The notes below the pieces were generated by a model that saw only the letters and a program-made list of their open reading frames with translations, had not been told where the DNA came from and did no database searches. The position numbers were made by a program, and so were the translations under genes. A stretch of DNA of 14,927 nucleotides, taken from NCBI GenBank assembly GCA_905182385.1, contig CAJJBS010000114.1, positions 1 to 14,927 of the forward strand. Reading direction: 5' to 3'. Below are positions 1-6,851 of this stretch, one piece after another (the first letter of the stretch is position 1; every line of letters starts with the position of its first letter). This DNA comes from Fidelibacterota bacterium TCS55. GTDB taxonomy: Bacteria > Fidelibacterota > Marinisomatia > Marinisomatales > TCS55.

Positions 1-867
1 ATTAATTATTTTTTTTGTCGAACTTTGCCTGATAGTTGTTCTAGGGTGATCACTTTTATCTTTAAGCCAAATAATTGAAATTTTATTCATTAAATTATAA
101 TTATTTTGCCAACCAACTATTTCATTATGATTCATTTCAGGAAGTTCATTATAATAAGCTAGCATTTTCGCATTTTCATTTAATTGCCCCTTCCATCTAA
201 CAGCTAGGATTGCCAAAGATTCATTCTCGCCATAAATAACTGGTAATGTTTTATATATATTTTTTGATAATCGATATGCAGGGTTCTCAATTGTTTCTTT
301 ATTGTATATATCTCTTTTTAATTCAATCTTATCAATAGATTTAATTAAATCATTTATGCTTTGTGATTCTATTAATTTCATTTTTTTCAATAAATAGAGC
401 ATAGGTACAAATGATAGTGCTAAAGCAGCTCGAGGTTGTAAGCCTGAAGGAATAATAATTAGATCTAACCCTAATTCGTTAATTTGTTGTGAAAGTATAC
501 CACCTGTTGAAATAGCAATAATTTGAGCTTTCTTTTTTCTTGCATCTTCAAAAGCGGATAAAGATTCTTCTGTATTTCCTGAATATGAAGAACAAATCAC
601 TAAAGAAGTATTATCTACCCAATTAGGAAGTTTATAATTCCGACAAATATACATAGGTATTTTTAGTTCATTTTTTAATATTAATCGAGTGATATCCCCA
701 CCAATAGCAGATCCTCCCATACCAGCAACAACAATATTATTAATTATAGAATATTTATTATTTAAGAGTATAGACTCACCTATAATTTTAGCTTCACGTA
801 AATGATCTGGAAAATCATAAATTGATTTAAACATATTACTTAAATCAAATGAATTATATGATTTCAT
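1..867 (-). CDS. Bifunctional phosphoglucose/phosphomannose isomerase, C-terminus cut by window edge
   Basis: Reading the minus strand from ATG at 867 gives 289 uninterrupted codons running off the left edge; the family is usually about 320-350 residues, so a short C-terminal part is missing. Visible motifs are GMGGSAIGGD (49-58, first sugar-isomerase phosphate-binding loop), SSYSGNTEES (93-102, second phosphate loop), QPRAAL (144-149), NENAK (230-234) and NHNEIVGW (246-253). In the archaeal-type PGI/PMI family the catalytic Glu and His lie 16 residues apart; here Glu231 and His247 keep that spacing. The enzyme interconverts glucose-6-P or mannose-6-P with fructose-6-P in the cytoplasm. Its ATG shares one base with the stop of the upstream prenyl synthase gene (TAATG), which suggests translational coupling. 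It lies in the same cluster as a phosphohexomutase, so the two together connect fructose-6-P to mannose-1-P and glucose-1-P. Family assignment is firm; substrate balance is inference. Confidence 0.9.
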   Translation of the reverse strand, partial: MKSYNSFDLSNMFKSIYDFPDHLREAKIIGESILLNNKYSIINNIVVAGMGGSAIGGDITRLILKNELKIPMYICRNYKLPNWVDNTSLVICSSYSGNTEESLSAFEDARKKKAQIIAISTGGILSQQINELGLDLIIIPSGLQPRAALALSFVPMLYLLKKMKLIESQSINDLIKSIDKIELKRDIYNKETIENPAYRLSKNIYKTLPVIYGENESLAILAVRWKGQLNENAKMLAYYNELPEMNHNEIVGWQNNYNLMNKISIIWLKDKSDHPRTTIRQSSTKKIIN

Positions 868-1817
868 TAAAACTTTCTTTTTAAAATCAAAGTCGTAAAT
901 TTTCGTAAATGATCTTTATCAGATTTTGGAGCAGAGTTTAATGCTGAATTAGCTTTATTAATGTAATGTTCAATAGATTTCTCTACCATATCCTTTATAC
1001 CATTTTTATCAAAATAAGATTGATAATCAGAAATTGTTGAATATTTATCAATAAAGCTTAGCCATTTTTGTGAATTATCATCTCTAGCTAAAATAGTAAG
1101 AGCAGTTTGTTTCTTTTTAGAGATATCACTCCCAAGACTTTTACCCATTGAAGATTCATCACCAAAGATTTCTAATAAATCATCTTGAATTTGAAATGCG
1201 AGTCCAAGGTTTAAACCATATTCAAATAAAATATGTGCATCATCTTTTTTAAGGCCTGCTAATAAAGCACCTAACTCTGCACATAAACCCAAAAGGGCAC
1301 CTGTTTTTTTACCAATCATAATTAAATATTTTCCCATTGAAATAGAAGTATCTTTTTCAAACTCCTTATCCATACCCTGCCCTTCACAAATATTCAATGA
1401 AACTTCATTAAACCTTCGATGGATTATTTCTGGAAAACCATTTAGTAAAAGTTGAGATAAAATAAAAACCCCATCTCCAGATAATATAGCTGTTGGTTCA
1501 TCCCATTTTTTATGAACTGTTAGTTGACCATGACGAAAATTATCATTATCCATTATATCGTCATGTACTAGAGTGAAATTATGAAGTAATTCAACAGCCA
1601 TGCTTGCTTTCATCATATCTTCAGGATCAGCCGAATATGCATGACCAGATAAATGCACTAAAATCGGCCTTAATCTTTTACCTTTTCCATTTATAATGTA
1701 ATGAATTGGTTCGTACAGATAGGACGGCTTATTATTAATAGGAATTTTCTTAAGTGACTTTTCAATATCACTTTTTAAAAATGAAATATGTTTATTAAAT
1801 GAACTAATGATTGGCAT
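867..1817 (-). CDS. Polyprenyl (probably geranylgeranyl- or farnesyl-type) diphosphate synthase
   Basis: All-alpha trans-prenyltransferase that condenses isopentenyl diphosphate with an allylic diphosphate. From the ATG at 1817 the protein is 316 residues, normal for the family. It shows GKGKRLRP (about 45-51, IPP binding), the first Asp-rich motif HDDIMDND followed by FRHG (about 85-95), a GKKTGALLGLCAELGA stretch, and the second Asp-rich motif FQIQDDLLEIFGD. The first motif is DDxxD without the two-residue insertion of bacterial farnesyl synthases, and Phe sits five residues before it; this fits a C20 or similar mid-chain product, but chain length cannot be fixed from sequence. The frame extends six codons upstream to a TTG at 1835; I prefer the ATG because it reduces overlap with the upstream mutase gene from 32 to 14 bases. 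Products could feed quinones, carotenoids or lipid carriers. Confidence 0.9.
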   Translation of the reverse strand: MPIISSFNKHISFLKSDIEKSLKKIPINNKPSYLYEPIHYIINGKGKRLRPILVHLSGHAYSADPEDMMKASMAVELLHNFTLVHDDIMDNDNFRHGQLTVHKKWDEPTAILSGDGVFILSQLLLNGFPEIIHRRFNEVSLNICEGQGMDKEFEKDTSISMGKYLIMIGKKTGALLGLCAELGALLAGLKKDDAHILFEYGLNLGLAFQIQDDLLEIFGDESSMGKSLGSDISKKKQTALTILARDDNSQKWLSFIDKYSTISDYQSYFDKNGIKDMVEKSIEHYINKANSALNSAPKSDKDHLRKFTTLILKRKF

Positions 1818-3174
1818 TATTTTTAAGTTTACCAAAATCTTGAAGTTTATTTAATACTAAAGATTGAATTTCTAACATCCTCTCCTTTGTCTTAGCCTCA
1901 AAACGGCATACTATCACAGGTTGAGTATTCGATTGACGAACTAAGCCCCAGCCATCTCCAAATTTAATTCTTACTCCATCAATAGTTATACAATCATAAT
2001 TTTCTTTAAAGTAATTAACTGCTTCATTAGCAATTCTAAATTTTTCTTCATCTGATTCAGCTTCTAATCGTATTTCTGGTGTAGCAAAATATTTGGGTAA
2101 CTCACTTTTAAGTTGCGATAAAGTTTTATTAGTTCTTGAAAGTGTTTGAATTATTCTAGCTGATACATATAAAGCATCATCAAAGCCATAATAATCATCT
2201 GCGAAAAATATATGACCACTCATTTCACCACCTAATTTACAGTTCAATTCTGCCATACGTTGTTTTATAAGTGAGTGTCCTGTTTTCCACATCACAGGTA
2301 TACCACCATATTTAACTATCATATCTTCTAAAGCTTGAGAACACTTTACATCGTAAAGAATTTCATCACCATTTTTTATTACTTCTGGTAAAAAAAGAGC
2401 CATTAGTTGATCTGCCCAAATAATTTCTCCAGTCTCATCCACTACGCCTACTCTATCTGCATCTCCATCAAAAGCAATGCCAATATCATAATTACCTGTT
2501 TTCATTTTATTTATTAAATCTTCAAGATTTTCTTCCACGGTTGGATCAGGGTGATGGTTTGGAAAAGTACCATCAATGTCACAGAAGAGTTCAGTTAACT
2601 CAATATTGAAGTTTTTAAAAATATCTGGAGCACAAATAGCTCCAGCTGCATTTCCACAATCCATAACAACTTTAATAGTTTTATTAATATTAATTTTTGA
2701 TAATAGCATCTTCTTGTAGCTACTTAAAATATCGTAGGATGCTTCAACCCCTTCGCCTTCTTCAAAGTCTTTTCCCTCAATAATTGTTCTTAACTCTTGA
2801 ATTGACTCACCAAATACAGCTTTTCTATTACGAGACATTTTAAAACCATTAAACTCTGGAGGATTATGACTTCCAGTAATTTGAACTGCTCCAGCAACAT
2901 CCATTTTATACATAGAATAATAATTTACGGGAGTTGGTAAGGTACCTATATTTATAACATCTATACCTGTACTTAATACACCAGTTTTAAATTGGTCAAT
3001 TAGCATGGGTGTAGATAATCGAACATCACCACTTAGTGATATTTCTTTACCTCCACCTCTCTTAATAAAAGTACCAAAAGCTTTACCTAAATTTTCAACT
3101 ACATCTTTAGGAAAATCATCAGAAACTTTTCCTCGAATATCATATTCTCGAAAAATATATTTGTTTAATGTCAT
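1804..3174 (-). CDS. Phosphomannomutase/phosphoglucomutase (alpha-D-phosphohexomutase family)
   Basis: A 456-residue cytoplasmic mutase that moves phosphate between C6 and C1 of mannose or glucose. All four family landmarks are present in order: the phosphoserine loop TGSHNPPEFNGFK (100-112, Ser102 the phosphorylated residue), the metal loop DGDADR (236-241), the sugar-recognition loop GGEMSGH (315-321) and the phosphate-binding loop RQSNTQP (413-419). The GEMSGH sequence and total length match bacterial PMM/PGM enzymes (AlgC/ManB type) rather than the phosphoglucosamine mutase GlmM. The N-terminal FREYDIRG is also typical. It is the first gene of the left minus-strand cluster and overlaps the prenyl synthase downstream by 14 bases. 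A 73-base gap separates it from the release-factor-like gene upstream, so it may have its own promoter. Sugar specificity (Man versus Glc) is not decided by these motifs. Confidence 0.93.
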   Translation of the reverse strand: MTLNKYIFREYDIRGKVSDDFPKDVVENLGKAFGTFIKRGGGKEISLSGDVRLSTPMLIDQFKTGVLSTGIDVINIGTLPTPVNYYSMYKMDVAGAVQITGSHNPPEFNGFKMSRNRKAVFGESIQELRTIIEGKDFEEGEGVEASYDILSSYKKMLLSKININKTIKVVMDCGNAAGAICAPDIFKNFNIELTELFCDIDGTFPNHHPDPTVEENLEDLINKMKTGNYDIGIAFDGDADRVGVVDETGEIIWADQLMALFLPEVIKNGDEILYDVKCSQALEDMIVKYGGIPVMWKTGHSLIKQRMAELNCKLGGEMSGHIFFADDYYGFDDALYVSARIIQTLSRTNKTLSQLKSELPKYFATPEIRLEAESDEEKFRIANEAVNYFKENYDCITIDGVRIKFGDGWGLVRQSNTQPVIVCRFEAKTKERMLEIQSLVLNKLQDFGKLKNNANH

Positions 3175-3247
3175 TTTTAAAGTTTATTTTGTTTTATAAA
3201 GGTGAAAATTAAGAATAAAAAAGGAGGTCTTAAACTATTGAATTAAA

Positions 3248-3592
3248 TTATTCATCATTTTTTGGTTTTTGACGTAGAGATTTTTTGATTGATTGATTTT
3301 TTTTTGATTGAATTCTTTTAAATTTAGAGGCTCTAGTCGCTTTTGTTGGAATTCTTTTTTTAGGCTTTTTATTCAATTCAATAAGTTTTTTATATAATCT
3401 TTTAAGAGCAATTTCTTTGTTCCGATATTGACTCCTTTCATCTTGACAAGTTATAATAATTCCGGTTGGATAATGAGTTAAACGAATTGCACTTTCTACT
3501 TTATTTACATGTTGACCCCCTTTACCCGAAGCTCTAAAAGTATCAATCCGACATTCTTTTAATAGCTTATCAATTGAAGGAACAATAGTCAT
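3248..3592 (-). CDS. Short peptide-chain release-factor-like protein (GGQ domain plus basic tail)
   Basis: A 114-residue protein consisting of only the catalytic domain of class I release factors. RIDTFRASGKGGQHVNKVES (15-34) carries the GGQ tripeptide (25-27) that triggers peptidyl-tRNA hydrolysis, and TGIIITCQDERSQYRNKEIA (43-62) is the conserved following segment. Stop-codon recognition domains are absent. Residues 75-114 are a Lys/Arg-rich tail, as in ArfB (YaeJ) and mitochondrial mtRF-R-like proteins, where the tail contacts the ribosome. The core resembles RF1/RF2 domain 3 more than ArfB (RIDxxRxSGxGGQHVNK). The likely role is codon-independent release of stalled nascent chains or ribosome rescue; this is inference. 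Its ATG overlaps the murQ stop as ATGA, so it is probably translationally coupled to murQ, although the two functions have no obvious link. Confidence 0.85.
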   Translation of the reverse strand: MTIVPSIDKLLKECRIDTFRASGKGGQHVNKVESAIRLTHYPTGIIITCQDERSQYRNKEIALKRLYKKLIELNKKPKKRIPTKATRASKFKRIQSKKNQSIKKSLRQKPKNDE

Positions 3593-4485
3593 AATAACTT
3601 TCTTAAAAACCCATCACACTTATTTAACTTCATAAGTGCATCCTCTTTTGAACAATTATATTTAATCATTACTATCGCAGTTTTTACAGATTTATCTGCA
3701 ACTAATAGTTTAGAATTAGCTAATTGATAATCTACGCCTGTTAATTGAACAATAATTCTTGTACCTCGATCAATTAACTTCTCATTTACGGCCATAAGAT
3801 CAATCATTAAGTTATCATATACTTTACCTAATTGAATCATTGTAGTTGTTGAAATCATATTTAATACCATTTTTGTTGCTGTCCCAGCCTTCATTCTAGT
3901 AGAGCCAGTTATAACTTCAGGGCCAGTATTAATTTTTATAATAATATCTGAATTGACAGGGAGAAAAGGTTCACTATTACATATTAAATAAACTGTTTTA
4001 GCACCAATAGATATACCATAATCAAGTGCTGATTTAACATATTTAGCAGCTCCACTAGCACTAATTCCAATAATAACATCATTTGCTTTTAAATTTACTA
4101 ACTGTAGATCGTTTATTGCTGTTTCAGACTCATCTTCTACTCCTTCAATCGAGTTACGAAGCGCTTTATCTCCTCCTGCAATGATTCCATTAAAAAAATG
4201 ATTTGGAGCAGAAAAAGTGGGCGGAATCTCTGAAGCATCTAGGACTCCTAGTCTACCTGAAGTGCCAGCACCAATATAATATATTCGATGTCCATTTTTT
4301 ATTGCATCTCTTGTAAGCAAGATTGTTTGTTCTATTTCAGGAATCGCTTTTTTAACTTCATCTGACAATCTCTGATCTTCTGAGTTTATAATATGGAGAA
4401 TTTCGGCAATAGATTTAGAATCTATTGCTTGAGAATTAATATTTTGTTTTTCAGTACTAAGGTTTTTTCGTTTAATTGAATCCAT
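3589..4485 (-). CDS. murQ: N-acetylmuramic acid 6-phosphate etherase
   Basis: A 298-residue SIS-domain enzyme that cleaves the D-lactyl ether of MurNAc-6-phosphate, giving GlcNAc-6-phosphate and lactate during cytoplasmic peptidoglycan sugar recovery. It carries IYYIGAGTSGRLGVLDASEI (68-87) followed by PPTF, then IAGGDKALRNSIEGVEDE (102-119), the SIS phosphate loop ISASGAA, and GPEVITGSTRMKAGTATKMV. Glu86 and Glu117 are 31 residues apart, the same spacing as the two catalytic glutamates reported for E. coli MurQ (Glu83 and Glu114). The length is normal and the reading frame intact. It is first in a two-gene unit with the release-factor-like gene and faces prmA across 36 bases. No MurNAc kinase or transporter is visible in this window, so the source of MurNAc-6-P is unknown here. 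Confidence 0.95.
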   Translation of the reverse strand: MDSIKRKNLSTEKQNINSQAIDSKSIAEILHIINSEDQRLSDEVKKAIPEIEQTILLTRDAIKNGHRIYYIGAGTSGRLGVLDASEIPPTFSAPNHFFNGIIAGGDKALRNSIEGVEDESETAINDLQLVNLKANDVIIGISASGAAKYVKSALDYGISIGAKTVYLICNSEPFLPVNSDIIIKINTGPEVITGSTRMKAGTATKMVLNMISTTTMIQLGKVYDNLMIDLMAVNEKLIDRGTRIIVQLTGVDYQLANSKLLVADKSVKTAIVMIKYNCSKEDALMKLNKCDGFLRKLL

Positions 4486-4521
4486 AGTAAAAATTACATT
4501 ACTTCCCTTTAAGTTTTAGAT
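4486..4521. promoter_or_regulatory. 36-base divergent intergenic region between murQ and prmA
   Basis: These 36 A+T-rich bases are the only space between two divergently read start codons. If both genes are transcribed from here, the promoters must overlap each other or extend into the opposing coding sequences. I see no convincing -35/-10 pair and no inverted repeat that would mark an operator. A purine-rich AAAGGGAAG on the murQ strand lies about 16 bases before its ATG, which is too far for a normal Shine-Dalgarno. Presence of promoters is inferred from gene orientation only. Confidence 0.3.
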
Positions 4522-5403
4522 ATGAAAAATATTACATTTTTAATGCCTAAGATAAATTTAGAATTAGCCTGTGATTTACTATTATCATTTGAAGTACATT
4601 CAACTACAATTGAGAATTTAGATAAAGAAATATCATTTGACAGTATGTGGATAGATGAACCAGGTGAAAAAAGGTGGGAAGCTTGGGAAAAACCAACGAT
4701 AACTATACTAGTAGATCTTAAAAGTAGTGGTGTTTTTTTTGCTAATAAGCTCATGCAATATTTTAATTTATCTTCATTACCTAAATATTATGAAAAAATT
4801 ATAAAAGAAGTTGATTGGGTTACAAAAACTCAAAGAATTAATATTCCAAATAAAATTTCTAACAAACTTTGGGTCTTACCTATTGGATCTAAAAAAATTG
4901 ATGATAGCGCAGCCAATATATTTTTAGATCCAGGATCAGCTTTTGGAACGGGTACACATCCAACTACAAAACTCTGCTTAAAATGGCTATCAGATAATAT
5001 TAAAGAAAGTGACTCAGTTTTAGATTTTGGCTGCGGCTCTGGAATATTATCAATTGCTGCAATTAAACTAGGTTGCTTAACATCAACTGCAGTAGATATT
5101 GACCCAGAAGCCTTAAAGGTAACTAAACAAAATTCTTTAATAAATAATTTATCTATTGAAACATATTTACCTGGTAATTTGCCAAATAAAAAATTTGATA
5201 TTATTATTTCTAATATTCTAGAAAAACCACTGATTGAATTATTACCAAAATTTCAATTACTCTTAAAGCCAGAAGGTTATCTTGTAATATCTGGAATATT
5301 AAAGTCTCAAATTAAAAATTTAAAAATACATTATAATAAATACTTCAATTTTGTTAATTATAGAAATGAAGAAGACTGGGGACTTATATCAGGATATAAA
5401 TAG
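4522..5403 (+). CDS. prmA: Ribosomal protein L11 methyltransferase
   Basis: A 293-residue S-adenosylmethionine-dependent enzyme that trimethylates lysines and the N-terminal amine of ribosomal protein L11. The N-terminal approximately 60 residues fit the small L11-recognition domain, with a linker to about 115. The catalytic domain shows DPGSAFGTGTHPTTKLCLKW (136-155), a signature characteristic of PrmA, then motif I VLDFGCGSGILSIAAIKLG (166-184), the acidic VDIDPEA (191-197) and SNILEKPL (230-237), where family members usually read ANIL. Length is typical. It is the only plus-strand gene between minus-strand genes. Its stop is two bases from the stop of the convergent symporter gene, leaving no room for a dedicated terminator. 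No Shine-Dalgarno sequence precedes the ATG. It consumes S-adenosylmethionine, which metK at the right end of the window would supply. Confidence 0.93.
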   Translation: MKNITFLMPKINLELACDLLLSFEVHSTTIENLDKEISFDSMWIDEPGEKRWEAWEKPTITILVDLKSSGVFFANKLMQYFNLSSLPKYYEKIIKEVDWVTKTQRINIPNKISNKLWVLPIGSKKIDDSAANIFLDPGSAFGTGTHPTTKLCLKWLSDNIKESDSVLDFGCGSGILSIAAIKLGCLTSTAVDIDPEALKVTKQNSLINNLSIETYLPGNLPNKKFDIIISNILEKPLIELLPKFQLLLKPEGYLVISGILKSQIKNLKIHYNKYFNFVNYRNEEDWGLISGYK

Positions 5404-5405
5404 AG

Positions 5406-6779
5406 TTATTTATTCGATTCTTTAGATAATTTTTTAAAATAAATTTTAGCCTCTTTCATTACTTTTGGTGAAAGCATAATTGAACCAAGTATAGTTGGAA
5501 TAGCCATTATAGCATACATACCATCAACAAGATTAATAACCATATCAATAGAAATCATTGCACCAATCACAATTGTGATAATATAAAAACAACGATAGTA
5601 AAAAATACTTTTTGTCCCAAAAAGATATCCACTACACTTACTTCCATAATACGAATAACTCATCATTGTTGATAGACTAAATGTTAGAACAGCGCTTAAA
5701 AGTAGAAACTTTCCAAAGCCACCTAATTCTTTAATAAAAGCTGTTGTTGTCATAGTAACACCATTTAAACCTTCTTGTTCCCATACTCCAGATGATAAAA
5801 TAACCAATGCTGTTATTGTACAAACGATAATTGTATCAATAAAAGGTTCAATCATTGCAACAAGTCCTTCTCTTACTGGTTCAGTTGTTTTTGCAGCACC
5901 ATGAGCCATGTCAGATGTTCCGAGACCCGCTTCATTTGAAAATAATGCTCTTCTAACTCCAGCAATAATTACTGCTCCCACAGAACCACCCATTACAGCT
6001 TCTCCTGTAAATGCATCATGAATTATTAAACTAAATAATGAAGGAATTTCTGTAATATGATTAAATATAACCAGTAAACCACCAAAAAGGTATAAGACAA
6101 CCATAATTGGAACCAAGTAAGAAGAAACTTTACCTATTCTTTTTATACCACCAAAAATAACCAAAGCAGTAAAAAAAGCCATAATCAAACCCTGAATAAA
6201 ATTTCCAGTCATCACACTTTCTGAGAACCATCCATTTGGTTCAAATATTTGATTTCTTATAATATCTGCTAATTGATTAGATTGAAACATTACAGTGCAA
6301 CCAATAAGTCCTGCTAAACTAAAAAGGATTGATAATGGCTTGAATTTTTCACCAAGGCCATTTTCAATATAATACATAGGACCACCTTGAATGTTCCCTA
6401 AGTCATCTTTCCCTCTATAAAGAACAGATAAAGTACACGAAAAAAACTTTGTTGACATACCTAAAATAGCACTTAACCACATCCAAAATAGAGCTCCTGG
6501 GCCACCCATTTGAATGGCAATTGCCACCCCACTAATATTTCCTAAACCAACGGTGCTCGCTAAAGCGCTGGATAATGCTTGAAAATGAGTAATTTCTCCT
6601 GGATCTTTTGGATCATTATATCGTCCAAATAGTATATTTATTCCATGAAAAAAGTATTTAAAAGGAACAAAACGACTATAAAATGAGAAATATATGCCTC
6701 CACCTAATAGTATAATTAATAAAGGTGGTCCCCACATAAAACCTGCGAATATAGAAATAGCGGAATTAATTTCTTCCAT
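5406..6779 (-). CDS. Sodium:alanine/glycine symporter (AGCS family)
   Basis: A polytopic inner-membrane protein of about 457 residues that imports small amino acids (alanine or glycine) with sodium. Numbered from the ATG at 6779, it shows WGPPLLIILLGGGIYFS (16-32), the family motif STVGLGNISGVAIAIQMGGP (75-94) followed by GALFWMW, QGGPMYYIENGLG, and the signature LFSNEAGLGTSDMAHGAAKT with PVREGLVAMIEPFIDTIIVC. Multiple long hydrophobic runs fit about 11 membrane segments. The frame extends upstream through ATGs at 6788 and 6809 to a TTG at 6830. I chose 6779 because MEEINSA directly before the first membrane segment matches the usual family start and leaves 72 bases for divergent promoters; the start is not certain. 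Substrate assignment rests on family only. The gene is convergent with prmA. Confidence 0.93.
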   Translation of the reverse strand: MEEINSAISIFAGFMWGPPLLIILLGGGIYFSFYSRFVPFKYFFHGINILFGRYNDPKDPGEITHFQALSSALASTVGLGNISGVAIAIQMGGPGALFWMWLSAILGMSTKFFSCTLSVLYRGKDDLGNIQGGPMYYIENGLGEKFKPLSILFSLAGLIGCTVMFQSNQLADIIRNQIFEPNGWFSESVMTGNFIQGLIMAFFTALVIFGGIKRIGKVSSYLVPIMVVLYLFGGLLVIFNHITEIPSLFSLIIHDAFTGEAVMGGSVGAVIIAGVRRALFSNEAGLGTSDMAHGAAKTTEPVREGLVAMIEPFIDTIIVCTITALVILSSGVWEQEGLNGVTMTTTAFIKELGGFGKFLLLSAVLTFSLSTMMSYSYYGSKCSGYLFGTKSIFYYRCFYIITIVIGAMISIDMVINLVDGMYAIMAIPTILGSIMLSPKVMKEAKIYFKKLSKESNK

Positions 6780-6851
6780 TAAATTCATTTCATTATGTTT
6801 AAAAGTCATTGATAATAATGAAGTTAACAACTTAATTACTAATCCTATTTA
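6780..6851. promoter_or_regulatory. Divergent intergenic region between symporter and LptF/G permease genes
   Basis: About 72 A+T-rich bases separate the two divergently oriented genes if the symporter starts at 6779. On the plus strand TATGTTTA (6794-6801) is one base off the Bacteroidota -7 element TAnnTTTG, about 50 bases before the permease ATG; without a clear upstream -33 element this is weak. No Shine-Dalgarno sequence precedes either start. No clear operator-like inverted repeat is seen. Confidence 0.25.

Noticed and set aside
3005..3199. 64-codon plus-strand frame opposite the start of the phosphohexomutase gene.
   Set aside because: Antisense to conserved catalytic-domain codons, with no homology signature. 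Shadow of the real gene.
3221..3228. Perfect AAGGAGGT on the plus strand; its complement resembles the 3' end of 16S rRNA.
   Set aside because: No open frame of useful length starts at the right distance, and the flanking bases show no further rRNA sequence. Most likely chance in a 73-base intergenic gap.
4509..4754. 81-codon minus-strand frame opposite the prmA N-terminus, which could have been read as a leader gene for murQ.
   Set aside because: It lies wholly within and antisense to prmA apart from a few bases, and shows no recognisable motifs.
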